Shown: piece after piece, positions 22,789 to 32,545 of the stretch
Numbering within the stretch: position 1 is the first letter of the stretch
How the letters are laid out: every line of letters begins with the position of its first letter
Source of the DNA: an uncultured Clostridia bacterium
GTDB lineage: Bacteria; Bacillota; Clostridia; Oscillospirales; Oscillospiraceae
Direction of reading: 5' to 3'
NCBI GenBank assembly: GCA_947165085.1
Contig: CAMUZA010000008.1
Location: 1-50,620, forward strand
Length of the DNA: 50,620 nucleotides
Program-made: the position numbers and the translations under genes
Notes under the pieces: model-generated
The model's input: the letters and a program-made list of their open reading frames with translations, nothing else
Database searches by the model: none
What the model was told of the DNA's origin: nothing

Positions 22789-25700
22789 TTAAAACAGCGT
22801 GATTTGGCTCGTATCGGGCAGGTCGCCGAAGGCGCCCGCCGCTTTCAGATTCTCGATATGGGTTTTGGAGACCTTCGGGCATGCGGCGGCAAATTCCTCG
22901 ATTGAGATGAAATGCTTGCCCTCTCTGCCCGCGACGATGTCCTTCGCCGCCGTATCGCCCAGTCCGGACACCGCCACAAAGGGCGGCAGGAGCTTTCCGT
23001 CCTTGATCACAAACTTGATCGCGTCGGATTCGTAAAGATCCATGTTTGCAAAGTCGAAACCGCGCAGATAGAATTCGTAGCAGACCTCCAGCGTCGTCAG
23101 CAGATCGTCGTCCTTCGCCGTGTGATCCGGGTTGGAGGAGATTGCCTTGATATGCGCCTTGACCGTGTCGATACCGTGGGTCATCATGACCGCGTCGAAG
23201 GAATCCTTCTGACTGCGGCGGTAGAAATATGCGGCATAATACGCCAGCGGGTGGTGCACCTTGAACCACGCGATGCGAAACGCCATCATGACGTAGGCAG
23301 CGGCGTGCGCCTTCGGAAACAGGTACTGGATCTTCTTGCACGAGCCGATGTACCATTCCGGCACGCCCGCAGCGATCATCTCCTCCTCCGCGCCGGGCGG
23401 CAGACCTCTGCCCTTTCGGACGGACTCCATGATCTTGAACGCGCGCTTTTCCGGCATGCCGCATTTGATCAGATAGAGCATGATGTCGTCGCGGCAGCCG
23501 ATCGCCTGACCGACCGTCGCTGTGCCGCTGGTAATCAGCTCCTTCGCGTTGCCGAGCCACACGTCCGTGCCGTGGGAAAAGCCGGACAGACGGATCAGCG
23601 TGTCAAACTGCGTCGGCATGGTATCCATCAGCATGCCGCGTGTAAAGCCGGTGCCGAACTCCGGAATGCCGACCGAACCGACCTTTGACAGGATCGGATC
23701 GTTCTCATAGCCGAGGATTTTGCTCGAGGTAAAGATCGACATGGTATCCTTGTCGTCGAGCGGGATCGTCTGCGCGTTCACATGCGTGATGTCCTCCATC
23801 ATGCGGATCATTGTCGGATCGTCGTGACCGAGCATATCGAGCTTCAGGAGGTTTTCCTCCATGGAGTGATACTCAAAATGGGTCGTGATAATGTCCGTAT
23901 GAACGTCGTCCGCGGGGTGCTGCACGGGGCAGAAATCCCAGATCTCGTTCTCCTGCGGGATGACGACCAGACCGCCGGGGTGCTGACCCGTCGTGCGGCG
24001 CACGTCGACGCAGCCGGCAGCCAGGCGGTTCGCCTCCGCGCGGCTGACGGTGAGATTGCGCTCATCCAGATAGTGCTTGACGTAGCCGAACGCCGTCTTC
24101 TCCGCGACCGTGCCGATCGTGCCGGCGCGGAAGACGTGGCTCGCGCCGAACATGCTCACGCAGTAGGCGTGCGCTCTGGACTGGTACTCGCCGGAGAAGT
24201 TCAGGTCGATATCCGGCACCTTGTCGCCGCCGAAGCCGAGGAAGGTCTCAAACGGGATGTTAAAGCCGTCTTTTTCCAGCTTTTCTCCGCATTCCGGGCA
24301 AGTTGCGTCGGGCAGATCCGCCCCGCAGTTGATCCCGTCCGGCACCTCAAAGGTGCAGTATTTGCACTTCGGGCAGCGGTAATGCGGCGGCAGGGAGTTG
24401 ACCTCCGTGATGCCGGAAAGAAACGCCACCAGCGACGAGCCGACGCTTCCTCGCGAGCCGACCAGATAGCCGTTTTCCAGCGAATTCTGCACCAGCTTCT
24501 GCGCAGACATATAGATTACGTCGTAATGACAGGTGATGATGTCGTTCAGCTCCGTCTCCACGCGCTTGGTGATGATCTCGGGCGGATGCTCGCCGTAGAG
24601 ACGGCGCAGCTTGCCGTAGACCAGCGATTTCAGGTCTTCCACGGAGTTTTCGATCTTCGGCGCAAACAGATTGTGCGGCACGGGGCGAATGGTATCGCAC
24701 ATGTCCGCGATCCGGTTGGGGTTGGTTACGACCACCTCGAACGCCTTTTCCGCGCCGAGATAGGAGAATTCCTCAAGCATTTCATCCGTCGTGCGGAAAT
24801 AGAGCGGATTGGGACGGTCACAGTCCTTGTAGTCCTTGCTTGCCAGCAGGATACGGCGGTAGATCTCATCCTCCGGCTCAAGGAAATGCACGTCGCCCGT
24901 CGCGCAGACCGGCTTGCCCAGCTCCTCGCCGAGCTGTACGATCGTGCGGTTGAAGTCGCGCAGCTCCTCCTCGCTCTCCGCCGTGCCGTCCTCCAGCATG
25001 AACCGGTTGTTGCTGATCGGCTGAATCTCGAGGAAATCATAGAAGGACGCAATGCGCTTGAGCTCGTCGTGGCTCTTGTGCGCGACGATCGCCTGGAACA
25101 GCTCGCCCGCCTCGCACGCCGAGCCGATGATCAAGCCCTCGCGGTAGCGCAGAAGCTCCGATTTCGGCATGCGCGGATTGCGTTTGAAATACTTCAAATG
25201 CGCGTCGGAGACGATGTGGTACAGATTGCGCAGACCCATCTGATTCTTCGCAAAGACGATGATATGGCGGGTGCGGCGGTCGGAGATATGCTGACCGGAG
25301 CGCAGCTTTTCCATCTCCGCGTTGACGCTCTGAATGTCTTGCACGCCGTTTTCCGCCATCGTTTTCGCGAGGCGGAGATAGATCAGTCCGCACGTCAGCG
25401 CGTCGTCCGACGCCCTGTGGTGATTGAACTCCGGCAGGCTCAGCGCGTCCGCGACAATATTCAGCTTGTGCTTATTCAAATGCGGAAGAAGGTTCTGCGC
25501 GAGGATCAGGGTGTCGATATAAGTCGGCGCGAACGGAATGCTCAGCCGCTCGCAGGCGGCCTTCAGGAAGCCGACGTCGAAGTCGGCGTTGTGCGCGACG
25601 AGCGGGCGGTCGCCGCAAAAGCGCAGGAAGTCCGGCAGCGCCGCGGCAATATCCGGCGCGCCGCGCAGCATTTCGTCGGTGATGCCGGTCAGCTCAATCG

Positions 25701-27072
25701 TCTTCGGATCGAGCTTGCGCTTCGGGTCGACGAAGGTGCAAAAGGTCTCCACGGCTTCTCCGTCGCGGAACAACACCGCGCCGATCTCCGTGATCGCGTC
25801 GTGAACGGACGAAAGTCCGGTTGTTTCTAAATCAAAGGCGATGAACTCGCCCGAAAGCGGCATGTTCTGCCCGCCGTGGACGGCGATGCGGTCGTCCACG
25901 TCGTTGACATAGTAGCCCTCGCAGCCGTAGAGGATCTTGATATCCAGCGGCGCTTTCCCCTTCGGGGTCAGAGCGTGCAGGGCGGTCGGGAAGGCGGATA
26001 CTACGCCGTGATCGGTGATGGCGATCGCCTTATGTCCCCAGCGCGCGGCCGTCGCGACGGCTTCCTCGGTCTTGGTCAGCGCATCCATCAGAGACATCGT
26101 CGTATGCAGGTGCAGCTCTACGCGCTTGTGCTCAGCGGTATCCTCGCGCTTCGGCGCGTCGATCTTCATGATCGCGGCAGGACGGATCACGACCTCCTTC
26201 GCGTAGCTGTCATAGTCGATCTTGCCCTGAACGCGCACCCAGAGCCCCGGCTTTTTGACCGCGTCCGTGATCGGTTTTCCGGTATCGCCCTTGAAGTAAT
26301 CGCTGACTCGCACCGAGCCGGTGAAGTCGGTCATGTCGAAGGCGACGACCGTTGCGGCGCCCTTGTTGACGTCGCGGTGCTCCACGGCAAAGACCTTGCC
26401 CTCGACGATCACGCGCTCGCTCTGGCGATCCAACGTGATCTCACTGATCGGCATGCACTTGCCCTTGATCGGCTTGCCGTAGATCATGCCGTTGTCTTCT
26501 TTTTTCTTTTCTGTCGTGCCGAAAACCGGCTGCGGAATGCCCTGCATCGCCTCACGGCGCATCTGCTCGGTCTGCGCGAAGAGCGCGTCCCCCTCCGACT
26601 CATTGCCGCTGACGACTTCGATCGTTGTCACTACGCCGTAGCGTTCCTCAAGAAATCGCTCCACGAGCGGGATATACGGCAGAATGCCGTCTTTTCCGTT
26701 CGCGCGGAGGATCAGCCGGCTTTCCTCCTCGCCAAGCTGCCATTCGCAGCCCGCAAGCGAGGCAGCGGCGGGCGAATAGGCGTTGATCAGGATGCGGTTC
26801 AGATCTTCCGGCTCGCACACGCACAGCATTTCTTCGGAATACTGCGGCAGGATTTTGACGCTGCGGAAGCCGTAGAGCTCACACAGCTCCCTGCTGACCT
26901 CTTCCAGCTTCTGTTCCGTGCTGTAGCGCTGCATGGACAGCCGCAGTTCGAGGGTTTTCGCCTCGCGGTCGATCTCCGCATGGGAAACCGCCGCCTGCTC
27001 CAAGACAGCACGCAGCGGTTCGTCCGGCTGATATTCATAAAACATTTCCAAAAATGGGAATGCAGTTGCCAT
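22789..27072 (-). CDS. polC: DNA polymerase III PolC-type alpha subunit
   Basis: Replicative polymerase of low-GC Gram-positives, 1427 residues. Domain order: N-terminal domain (about 1-200), OB fold (about 210-300, FTGSVRVSDYFKGD), PHP part 1 (RVELHLHTTMSLMDALT, about 322-338), inserted DEDDh 3'-5' exonuclease (about 410-580, FDLETTG and HNADFDVGF), PHP part 2, a zinc finger (CPKCKYCTF to CPECGEKL, about 890-930), palm with PDIDLNFSGEY (about 950) holding catalytic Asp residues, and fingers plus helix-hairpin-helix towards the end. Everything seems intact. Start ATG 27072 behind GGAGATAAAG. It ends the pyrH operon, 9 bases after ispG. Confidence 0.98.
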   Translation of the reverse strand: MATAFPFLEMFYEYQPDEPLRAVLEQAAVSHAEIDREAKTLELRLSMQRYSTEQKLEEVSRELCELYGFRSVKILPQYSEEMLCVCEPEDLNRILINAYSPAAASLAGCEWQLGEEESRLILRANGKDGILPYIPLVERFLEERYGVVTTIEVVSGNESEGDALFAQTEQMRREAMQGIPQPVFGTTEKKKEDNGMIYGKPIKGKCMPISEITLDRQSERVIVEGKVFAVEHRDVNKGAATVVAFDMTDFTGSVRVSDYFKGDTGKPITDAVKKPGLWVRVQGKIDYDSYAKEVVIRPAAIMKIDAPKREDTAEHKRVELHLHTTMSLMDALTKTEEAVATAARWGHKAIAITDHGVVSAFPTALHALTPKGKAPLDIKILYGCEGYYVNDVDDRIAVHGGQNMPLSGEFIAFDLETTGLSSVHDAITEIGAVLFRDGEAVETFCTFVDPKRKLDPKTIELTGITDEMLRGAPDIAAALPDFLRFCGDRPLVAHNADFDVGFLKAACERLSIPFAPTYIDTLILAQNLLPHLNKHKLNIVADALSLPEFNHHRASDDALTCGLIYLRLAKTMAENGVQDIQSVNAEMEKLRSGQHISDRRTRHIIVFAKNQMGLRNLYHIVSDAHLKYFKRNPRMPKSELLRYREGLIIGSACEAGELFQAIVAHKSHDELKRIASFYDFLEIQPISNNRFMLEDGTAESEEELRDFNRTIVQLGEELGKPVCATGDVHFLEPEDEIYRRILLASKDYKDCDRPNPLYFRTTDEMLEEFSYLGAEKAFEVVVTNPNRIADMCDTIRPVPHNLFAPKIENSVEDLKSLVYGKLRRLYGEHPPEIITKRVETELNDIITCHYDVIYMSAQKLVQNSLENGYLVGSRGSVGSSLVAFLSGITEVNSLPPHYRCPKCKYCTFEVPDGINCGADLPDATCPECGEKLEKDGFNIPFETFLGFGGDKVPDIDLNFSGEYQSRAHAYCVSMFGASHVFRAGTIGTVAEKTAFGYVKHYLDERNLTVSRAEANRLAAGCVDVRRTTGQHPGGLVVIPQENEIWDFCPVQHPADDVHTDIITTHFEYHSMEENLLKLDMLGHDDPTMIRMMEDITHVNAQTIPLDDKDTMSIFTSSKILGYENDPILSKVGSVGIPEFGTGFTRGMLMDTMPTQFDTLIRLSGFSHGTDVWLGNAKELITSGTATVGQAIGCRDDIMLYLIKCGMPEKRAFKIMESVRKGRGLPPGAEEEMIAAGVPEWYIGSCKKIQYLFPKAHAAAYVMMAFRIAWFKVHHPLAYYAAYFYRRSQKDSFDAVMMTHGIDTVKAHIKAISSNPDHTAKDDDLLTTLEVCYEFYLRGFDFANMDLYESDAIKFVIKDGKLLPPFVAVSGLGDTAAKDIVAGREGKHFISIEEFAAACPKVSKTHIENLKAAGAFGDLPDTSQITLF

Positions 27073-27081
27073 CTTTATCTC

Positions 27082-28119
27082 CTATAGCTTGTCTATGTAA
27101 CGTAATAATGCAGGCAGAAGCTCGTCGTAGGGCAGCTTCTCCTTGAGCTCGCCCTTGACGAAGATCACGCCGCAGCCGTCGCCGCCGGCGATGCCGATAT
27201 CCGCCTCTCTTGCCTCGCCGGGTCCGTTGACGATGCAGCCCATGACCGCGACTGTCAGATCCTTCTTGCAGCCGCGCAAGGCTTCTTCCACTTGATTTGC
27301 AAGACCGATCAGATCGATCTTCGTTCTGCCGCAGGTCGGGCAGGAAATCAGATTTACGCCGCCCTTCCGCAGTCCGGCGGCCTTGAGGATCGCCTTCGCC
27401 GCCTCGACCTCTCGCACGGGGTCGGCGGTCAGCGACACGCGGATCGTATCGCCGATGCCCATGCACAGAAGACCGCCGATGCCCATGGCGGACTTGATCG
27501 TTCCCATGTACTCCGTGCCGGTCTCGGTCACGCCGACGTGCAGCGGGTAGTCGGAGCGTTCGTGCATGAGGGTATAAGCGCGCATCATCAGCGGCACGCT
27601 GCTCGATTTCATGGAGACGCAGGTATCGTAAAAGCCGTACTTTTCCAGCAGCGCGATATGGGAAAACGCGCTCTCCACCAGCGCTTCCGGCGTAGGTCTG
27701 CCGTACTTTTCCAGCAGGCTTTTCTCCAGCGAGCCGCCGTTCACGCCGATGCGGATGGGAATATGATGCGCCTTGCAGCAGTCCACGACCGCCCTGACGC
27801 GGTCCTCCGCGCCGATGTTGCCCGGATTGATGCGGATCTTCGACGCGCCGCCCTCCGCGGCTAAGATCGCGAGGCGGTAGTCGAAGTGGATGTCCGCGAC
27901 CAGCGGCAGCGGCGACTTCGCCGCGATCTTCGCAAACGCAGCGGCAGCTTCCTCATCGAGCACGGACAGGCGCACGATCTCGCAGCCGGCATCTTTCAGC
28001 GCGGCGATCTGCGCGAGGCAGCCCTCGATATCCGTATTGGGCTTATTCAGCATGGACTGGATGGATACCGGCGCGCCGCCGCCGATCTTCACGCCGCCGA
28101 CGGTAATCTGTCTCGTCAT
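27082..28119 (-). CDS. ispG: 4-hydroxy-3-methylbut-2-en-1-yl diphosphate synthase (flavodoxin)
   Basis: MEP-pathway 4Fe-4S enzyme turning MEcPP into HMBPP. The 345-residue product shows GGGAPVSIQSMLNKPNTD near the start, INPGNIG (about residues 97-103), and cluster ligands in LISCPTCGRT (two Cys near 258-261) with a third Cys in GCIVNGPGEA near 295. Start ATG 28119 after GGAGGCTGAA. It follows rseP by one base, and with dxr and uppS in the same operon links isoprenoid supply to cell-wall carrier lipid synthesis. Confidence 0.97.
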   Translation of the reverse strand: MTRQITVGGVKIGGGAPVSIQSMLNKPNTDIEGCLAQIAALKDAGCEIVRLSVLDEEAAAAFAKIAAKSPLPLVADIHFDYRLAILAAEGGASKIRINPGNIGAEDRVRAVVDCCKAHHIPIRIGVNGGSLEKSLLEKYGRPTPEALVESAFSHIALLEKYGFYDTCVSMKSSSVPLMMRAYTLMHERSDYPLHVGVTETGTEYMGTIKSAMGIGGLLCMGIGDTIRVSLTADPVREVEAAKAILKAAGLRKGGVNLISCPTCGRTKIDLIGLANQVEEALRGCKKDLTVAVMGCIVNGPGEAREADIGIAGGDGCGVIFVKGELKEKLPYDELLPALLRYIDKL

Positions 28120-28120
28120 T

Positions 28121-29191
28121 TCAGCCTCCGAAAATCTGGAACACGTCCTTGAATGTGATGAACGCCATGAACGCGAGCAGCAGAACCATGAAGCCCGCGT
28201 GCAGATAACCCTCGTATTTGGGATTGATCTTGCGGCGCGTGATCTTCTCGATCACCGCCGTCACAAGCAGGCACACGATACGCCCTCCGTCCAGCGCCGG
28301 GATCGGCAAAAGATTCATCACCGCGAGGTTGATCGCGATGAAGGCAAACAGATAGAACACGTTCTCGACGCCGAGTCCGACGCTCTCGGACTGCACGCCC
28401 ATCTCGACCACGGCGGAGCCGATGCCGACCGGACCGGACATATCCTTGATACTGGCTCTTCCGGTGAAGAGATCGCCGAGTCCCAGCCGTACCATCCGCA
28501 CGAAATCCATGCTCTGATTCCACGTATAGGACAAAACGCTTCCGACGTTCTTTTCTTCAATGCCGATCGAAAAGCCGTAGCGCTTCCCGTTCTCGTCGAC
28601 ATAGTCGCGCTGCATCGGCACGTTCGTCAGTTCGACCTCTTCGCCGTCGCGGAGCACGGTGATCTCGTGCAATCCGTCTTCATCGCGGTCCAGAAGCATC
28701 GTGATATCCCCCTGGATATACACATGCTCGCCGTTGATCGAAACGATCTCGTCGCCCGCCTGCAAACCCTCCGCATTGTTAAACGGGCGGTCCGGCACGA
28801 TGCTCTCCACGGTTTTGCCGGGAATAACCTGCCAGGCGAATGTGACCAGCAGGGCGACGATCAGAAGTCCCGTCAGAAAGTTCATCGCGGAACCTGCCGC
28901 GAGGATAATCAGCCGCTTCCACACCTTAGCGTTGGTAAAGGCGCGGGGATTGTCGCTGTCGCCGTCCTCGCCCTCCATGGCGCAGTAGCCGCCGATGGGG
29001 ATGCAGCGCAGGGCGTAGAGAGTCTCCCCTTTCTGCTTTTTCCAGATCGCGGGACCCATGAAAAGAGAGAATTCGTTGACCTGCACGCCGGACAGCTTCG
29101 CCGTGAAGAAATGCCCGAATTCATGGACAAGGATCAGAATACCAAAGAGCAGAACCGCGAGAATAATATAGAAAACGATCAATTTCGGCAC
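28121..29191 (-). CDS. rseP: RseP-family site-2 zinc metalloprotease
   Basis: Intramembrane protease of 356 residues that cleaves anti-sigma factors or signal-peptide remnants. The zinc site is VHEFGH (HExxH, about residues 22-27), the PDZ domain spans about 115-200, and the second metal motif is MNLLPIPALDGGRIV near 290-304. Four membrane segments are visible. The start is GTG 29191, one base after the dxr stop; the ribosome-binding site is weak, so translation probably depends on dxr. Confidence 0.95.
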   Translation of the reverse strand: MPKLIVFYIILAVLLFGILILVHEFGHFFTAKLSGVQVNEFSLFMGPAIWKKQKGETLYALRCIPIGGYCAMEGEDGDSDNPRAFTNAKVWKRLIILAAGSAMNFLTGLLIVALLVTFAWQVIPGKTVESIVPDRPFNNAEGLQAGDEIVSINGEHVYIQGDITMLLDRDEDGLHEITVLRDGEEVELTNVPMQRDYVDENGKRYGFSIGIEEKNVGSVLSYTWNQSMDFVRMVRLGLGDLFTGRASIKDMSGPVGIGSAVVEMGVQSESVGLGVENVFYLFAFIAINLAVMNLLPIPALDGGRIVCLLVTAVIEKITRRKINPKYEGYLHAGFMVLLLAFMAFITFKDVFQIFGG

Positions 29192-29192
29192 C

Positions 29193-30341
29193 TCAAATCA
29201 AATGATTCACTGCTTCCCGCGCGGCGTGATCTGCGTTCAGAATATCCGCCAGCTCGGGACGCTCGACGTAGGGAACGGTATCCATCGCGCGCCGCACAAG
29301 GCGCGGAATGTCGTAGAATCCGATCTCGTCGTTCAAAAACTTTGCCACCGCCGCCTCATTCGCGCCGTTCATGACGGCGCAGGCGTTGCCCGCCCGCGCG
29401 GCGGCCTCCTTTGCCAGACGCAGGCACGGGAAGGCGTTTTCGTCCGGCGCGGCAAAGGTCAATTCGCCGCAGGACAGAAGATCAAGCGGCGGCGCAGGGT
29501 TTTCCGCGCGGTACGGATAGGTCAGCGCGAGGCGGATCGGGATGCGCATATCCGGCACGCCGAGCTGCGCCATCACGGCGCCGTCGCGGTATTCGACAAG
29601 GGAATGGACGATGCTCTGCCGGTGGATCACGACGTCCACCTTGGAAAGCGGCAGATCGTACAGGCGCATCGCCTCGATGACCTCCAGGCCCTTATTCATC
29701 AGTGTAGCACAGTCAATGGTGATTTTATTCCCCATCTTCCAGTTCGGATGCTTCAAAGCGTCCGCTTTCGTGACATTTTTCAATTCTTCCGGCGTTTTCC
29801 CGAAAAAGGGTCCGCCGGAACAGGTCAGGATCAGCCGGCGGATCTCGCTTCTGTCCCTGCTGCCCATCAGGCATTGGAAGATCGCGGAATGCTCCGAATC
29901 GACGGGGATGATCTCCGCGCCGTATTCTCTCGCCTCCGCCATGACAAGCTCGCCGGCGCAGACCAGCGTTTCCTTGTTGGCAAGCGCAATGCGCTTTTTC
30001 TTCCGGATCGCCGCCAGCGTCGGGCGCAGACCGACCATGCCGACCACCGCCGTCACGACGGTGTCCGCGCTGTCCAGCTCCGCCGCCGCGATCAGACCGT
30101 CCATGCCGGAGAGGATACGAACGTTCTCCCCCGCCAGACGCTGCCGCAGATCGTCCGCCGCTTTCTTCGTCGCCATGACGGCAAGCTCCGGCCGGAACTG
30201 TCTGCACTGCTGCGCCATCCGTTCGGCATTCGTGCCTGCCGTGAGCGCGACGACGCGCACATCATCCATGGTTTCCACGACCTCGAGCGTCTGCCTGCCG
30301 ATCGAGCCGGTAGAGCCGAGAACAGAAAGGTTCTTCGTCAT
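29193..30341 (-). CDS. dxr: 1-deoxy-D-xylulose-5-phosphate reductoisomerase
   Basis: Second enzyme of the MEP pathway, 382 residues. NADPH-binding GSTGSIGRQTLEVVE lies at residues 8-22; IALANKETLVCAGE (about 119-132), PVDSEHSAIFQCL (about 146-158) and CSGGPFFGKT line the active site, and NGANEAAV (about 339-346) marks the C-terminal domain. Full length. Start ATG 30341, one base beyond the cdsA stop. Confidence 0.98.
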   Translation of the reverse strand: MTKNLSVLGSTGSIGRQTLEVVETMDDVRVVALTAGTNAERMAQQCRQFRPELAVMATKKAADDLRQRLAGENVRILSGMDGLIAAAELDSADTVVTAVVGMVGLRPTLAAIRKKKRIALANKETLVCAGELVMAEAREYGAEIIPVDSEHSAIFQCLMGSRDRSEIRRLILTCSGGPFFGKTPEELKNVTKADALKHPNWKMGNKITIDCATLMNKGLEVIEAMRLYDLPLSKVDVVIHRQSIVHSLVEYRDGAVMAQLGVPDMRIPIRLALTYPYRAENPAPPLDLLSCGELTFAAPDENAFPCLRLAKEAAARAGNACAVMNGANEAAVAKFLNDEIGFYDIPRLVRRAMDTVPYVERPELADILNADHAAREAVNHLI

Positions 30342-30342
30342 A

Positions 30343-31185
30343 TCACTTCACCGCAAATGGGATCAGCAGGATCAGGATCTCCGCGATCGGCGCGCAGATC
30401 ATCGTACTGTCGAAGCGATCCAAAATGCCGCCGTGTCCGGGGATCAGATTGCCGTAGTCCTTGATGCCGACCTGCCGCTTGACGACGGACAGGGTTAGAT
30501 CGCCGAGCATGGAGCCGAACGCACCGACGAAGCCGTAGATCACGGCGTAGAAGTAGTTCACCTGCGTGAATCCGAAAAAGCGCGAGAGCAGGAAGGCATA
30601 GAGCGCCATGCCGAGCATATTGACGATCACGCCGCCGATCGCGCCCTCGACGGTCTTCTTCGGGCTGACGACGGGCGCGAGCTTATGCTTGCCGAAGGCG
30701 CGGCCTGCGAAATACGCGCCGGAGTCTGCGACCATGGAAATGATAAAGGCGACAAGAATGTAATATTCGCCGTTCTCCATCCCGCGCAGACGCACAAGAG
30801 AGCCGATCAGGAACGGATAAACAATGCCGCTGAACAGCGAGGCGCACAGCGCGGTGAATTTGAGCTCCGTATGCCCCGCAAGCAGCTCGCAGAACAGAAC
30901 GGAGGCGTAAACAAACAGTCCGATCAGCGCGCTGAGCCAGAGGGTGTTCTCACTGACGATCGCGCAGGCGCGCAGCCATGACCACATCACGACCGCCGCC
31001 GCCATGAGCGCGGTACAGGCGACGATCCGTTTGTGCTTTAGGATACCGGTGCGCCATAGCATTTCGTATGCGCCGATCATGCACGCCAGAGCAAAGAGGA
31101 TCGCCGTTCCGATCGGCGGCAGGAGCAGAACGATCGCCAGAAGCAGCGGAAGTCCGACCGCCGCCGCAAGAATTCTCACCAACAT
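30343..31185 (-). CDS. cdsA: Phosphatidate cytidylyltransferase
   Basis: Makes CDP-diacylglycerol from phosphatidate and CTP. The 280-residue polytopic protein has about seven membrane segments and ends in the family signature VVKRQVGIKDYGNLIPGHGG followed by ILDRFDS (about residues 238-265). Start ATG 31185 behind GGAGGTGTAAAATA; its first base overlaps the stop of uppS (TAATG). Confidence 0.96.
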   Translation of the reverse strand: MLVRILAAAVGLPLLLAIVLLLPPIGTAILFALACMIGAYEMLWRTGILKHKRIVACTALMAAAVVMWSWLRACAIVSENTLWLSALIGLFVYASVLFCELLAGHTELKFTALCASLFSGIVYPFLIGSLVRLRGMENGEYYILVAFIISMVADSGAYFAGRAFGKHKLAPVVSPKKTVEGAIGGVIVNMLGMALYAFLLSRFFGFTQVNYFYAVIYGFVGAFGSMLGDLTLSVVKRQVGIKDYGNLIPGHGGILDRFDSTMICAPIAEILILLIPFAVK

Positions 31186-31922
31186 TATTTTACACCTCCA
31201 AAGCGGCGGTTGCGCCCGTTATAGGCGGCGATCGCCTTTTCCAGTTCCTTCGGTCCGAAGTCCGGCCAGAGGACGTCGGTAAAATAGTATTCGGCGTAGG
31301 CGCTCTGCCATAACAGGAAGTTCGACGTGCGCAGTTCGCCGCCGGGTCGGATAACCAGCTCCGGATCGGGTACGCCCGCGGAATACATGAAATCGGAGAA
31401 TCGCTCCTCCGTCAGATCGTCCGGACTGCACTTCCCGTCCGCGCAATCGCGCGCAAACTGCTTCGCCGCGCGGACGATCTCGGCTCTGCCGCCGTAATTC
31501 AGGCAGAAATTCACCTGTACGCCGGCGTATTTCTTCGACTCCTCCGCCGCGATGCGCGCCTCCTCCTGCAATTGCGGAGAAAGACGGCTCAGATCGCCGA
31601 AGAAGCAGAATCGGACGCGGTTCTTGTCCATGTCGCGGATCAGCTCGCGCAGGTATCTTTCCAGCAGCTCCATGATCGCGTTGACTTCCTCCTCGGAACG
31701 CTTCCAGTTCTCGGTGGAGAAGGTATAGACGGAGAGATATTTCAGACCGATGGATTTGGCGTAATTTGCGATCGTGCGAAACGCCTCCGCGCCGACCTTA
31801 TGTCCGGCGGTGCGCGGCAGACCGCGCTTTTTCGCCCATCTGCCGTTGCCGTCCATGACGATGGCGATATGCGTCGGCACGGGGCGGTCGGCAGCGTAGT
31901 TTTTCTTCTTAAAAAGGCTCAT
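31185..31922 (-). CDS. uppS: Isoprenyl transferase (undecaprenyl diphosphate synthase)
   Basis: cis-Prenyltransferase of 245 residues that makes the C55 carrier for peptidoglycan. The substrate-binding AIVMDGNGRWAKKRGLPR (about residues 19-36) holds the catalytic Asp; YTFSTENWKR (about 82-91) and LVIRPGGELRTSNFLLWQ (about 202-219) are further family motifs. The usual RTSGE reads RPGGE here, a change I have seen in other Clostridia. Start ATG 31922 after GGGGGGCTGT. A hairpin stands between it and frr. Confidence 0.96.
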   Translation of the reverse strand: MSLFKKKNYAADRPVPTHIAIVMDGNGRWAKKRGLPRTAGHKVGAEAFRTIANYAKSIGLKYLSVYTFSTENWKRSEEEVNAIMELLERYLRELIRDMDKNRVRFCFFGDLSRLSPQLQEEARIAAEESKKYAGVQVNFCLNYGGRAEIVRAAKQFARDCADGKCSPDDLTEERFSDFMYSAGVPDPELVIRPGGELRTSNFLLWQSAYAEYYFTDVLWPDFGPKELEKAIAAYNGRNRRFGGVK

Positions 31923-31942
31923 ACAGCCCCCCGTAATTCAAA

Positions 31943-31972
31943 GCAGGCAGCCGCCCGCAGGTAGCTGCCTGC
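31943..31972 (-). terminator. Hairpin between frr and uppS (possible partial terminator)
   Basis: Nine-base stem GCAGGCAGC/GCTGCCTGC with a 12-base loop, followed on the minus strand by TTTGAATT. It may lower transcription into uppS and beyond or protect the upstream mRNA. No new promoter is evident between it and uppS. Confidence 0.45.
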
Positions 31973-31986
31973 CGTATTTCAGACTC

Positions 31987-32544
31987 TTAGAGCTCCATGA
32001 GCTCCTTCTCTTTGACGCCGCACGCCTCGTCGACCTTCTTGATATATTTGTCGGTCAGATCCTGCAGATCCTTCTCGGCGTTCTTCTGATCGTCCTCGGT
32101 GATCTCGGAGTCCTTCTTGAGCTTCTTGATATAGTCCATCGCGTCGCGGCGGATGTTGCGGACGGCGACCTTCGCGTCCTCGCCGTATTTCTTGACCTGC
32201 TTCACGAGCTCGCGGCGGCGTTCCTCGGTCAGCTGCGGGAAGACCAGACGGATGATCCTGCCGTCGTTCTGCGGGTTGATGCCCAGATCGGAGATCTGGA
32301 TCGCCTTCTCAATCGACTTGAGCAGGCTGCCGTCCCACGGCTGAATGACCAGCGTTCTGGCATCCGGAGAGGAAATCGTGCCGACCTGTCCGATCGGGGT
32401 ATCGACCCCGTAGTATTCGACCGTGATACGGTCGAGGACGCGCGCGTTCGCTCTGCCCGCGCGGATCGCGCCGAAGTCATCCTGCAGAATCTCGAGCGTC
32501 TTGTCCATTTTGCGGTTGAATTCTTTGAAATCTACTGCTGCCAT
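31987..32544 (-). CDS. frr: Ribosome recycling factor
   Basis: Splits post-termination ribosomes together with EF-G. The 185 residues cover the whole family length, with the conserved FGAIRAGRANARVLDRI (about 25-41), YYGVDTPIGQVGTISSPD (about 45-62) and the C-terminal helix (LQDLTDKYIKKVDE). Start ATG 32544 after GGAGGAAAACTAAT, one base after pyrH stops. Confidence 0.98.
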   Translation of the reverse strand: MAAVDFKEFNRKMDKTLEILQDDFGAIRAGRANARVLDRITVEYYGVDTPIGQVGTISSPDARTLVIQPWDGSLLKSIEKAIQISDLGINPQNDGRIIRLVFPQLTEERRRELVKQVKKYGEDAKVAVRNIRRDAMDYIKKLKKDSEITEDDQKNAEKDLQDLTDKYIKKVDEACGVKEKELMEL

Positions 32545-32545
32545 A

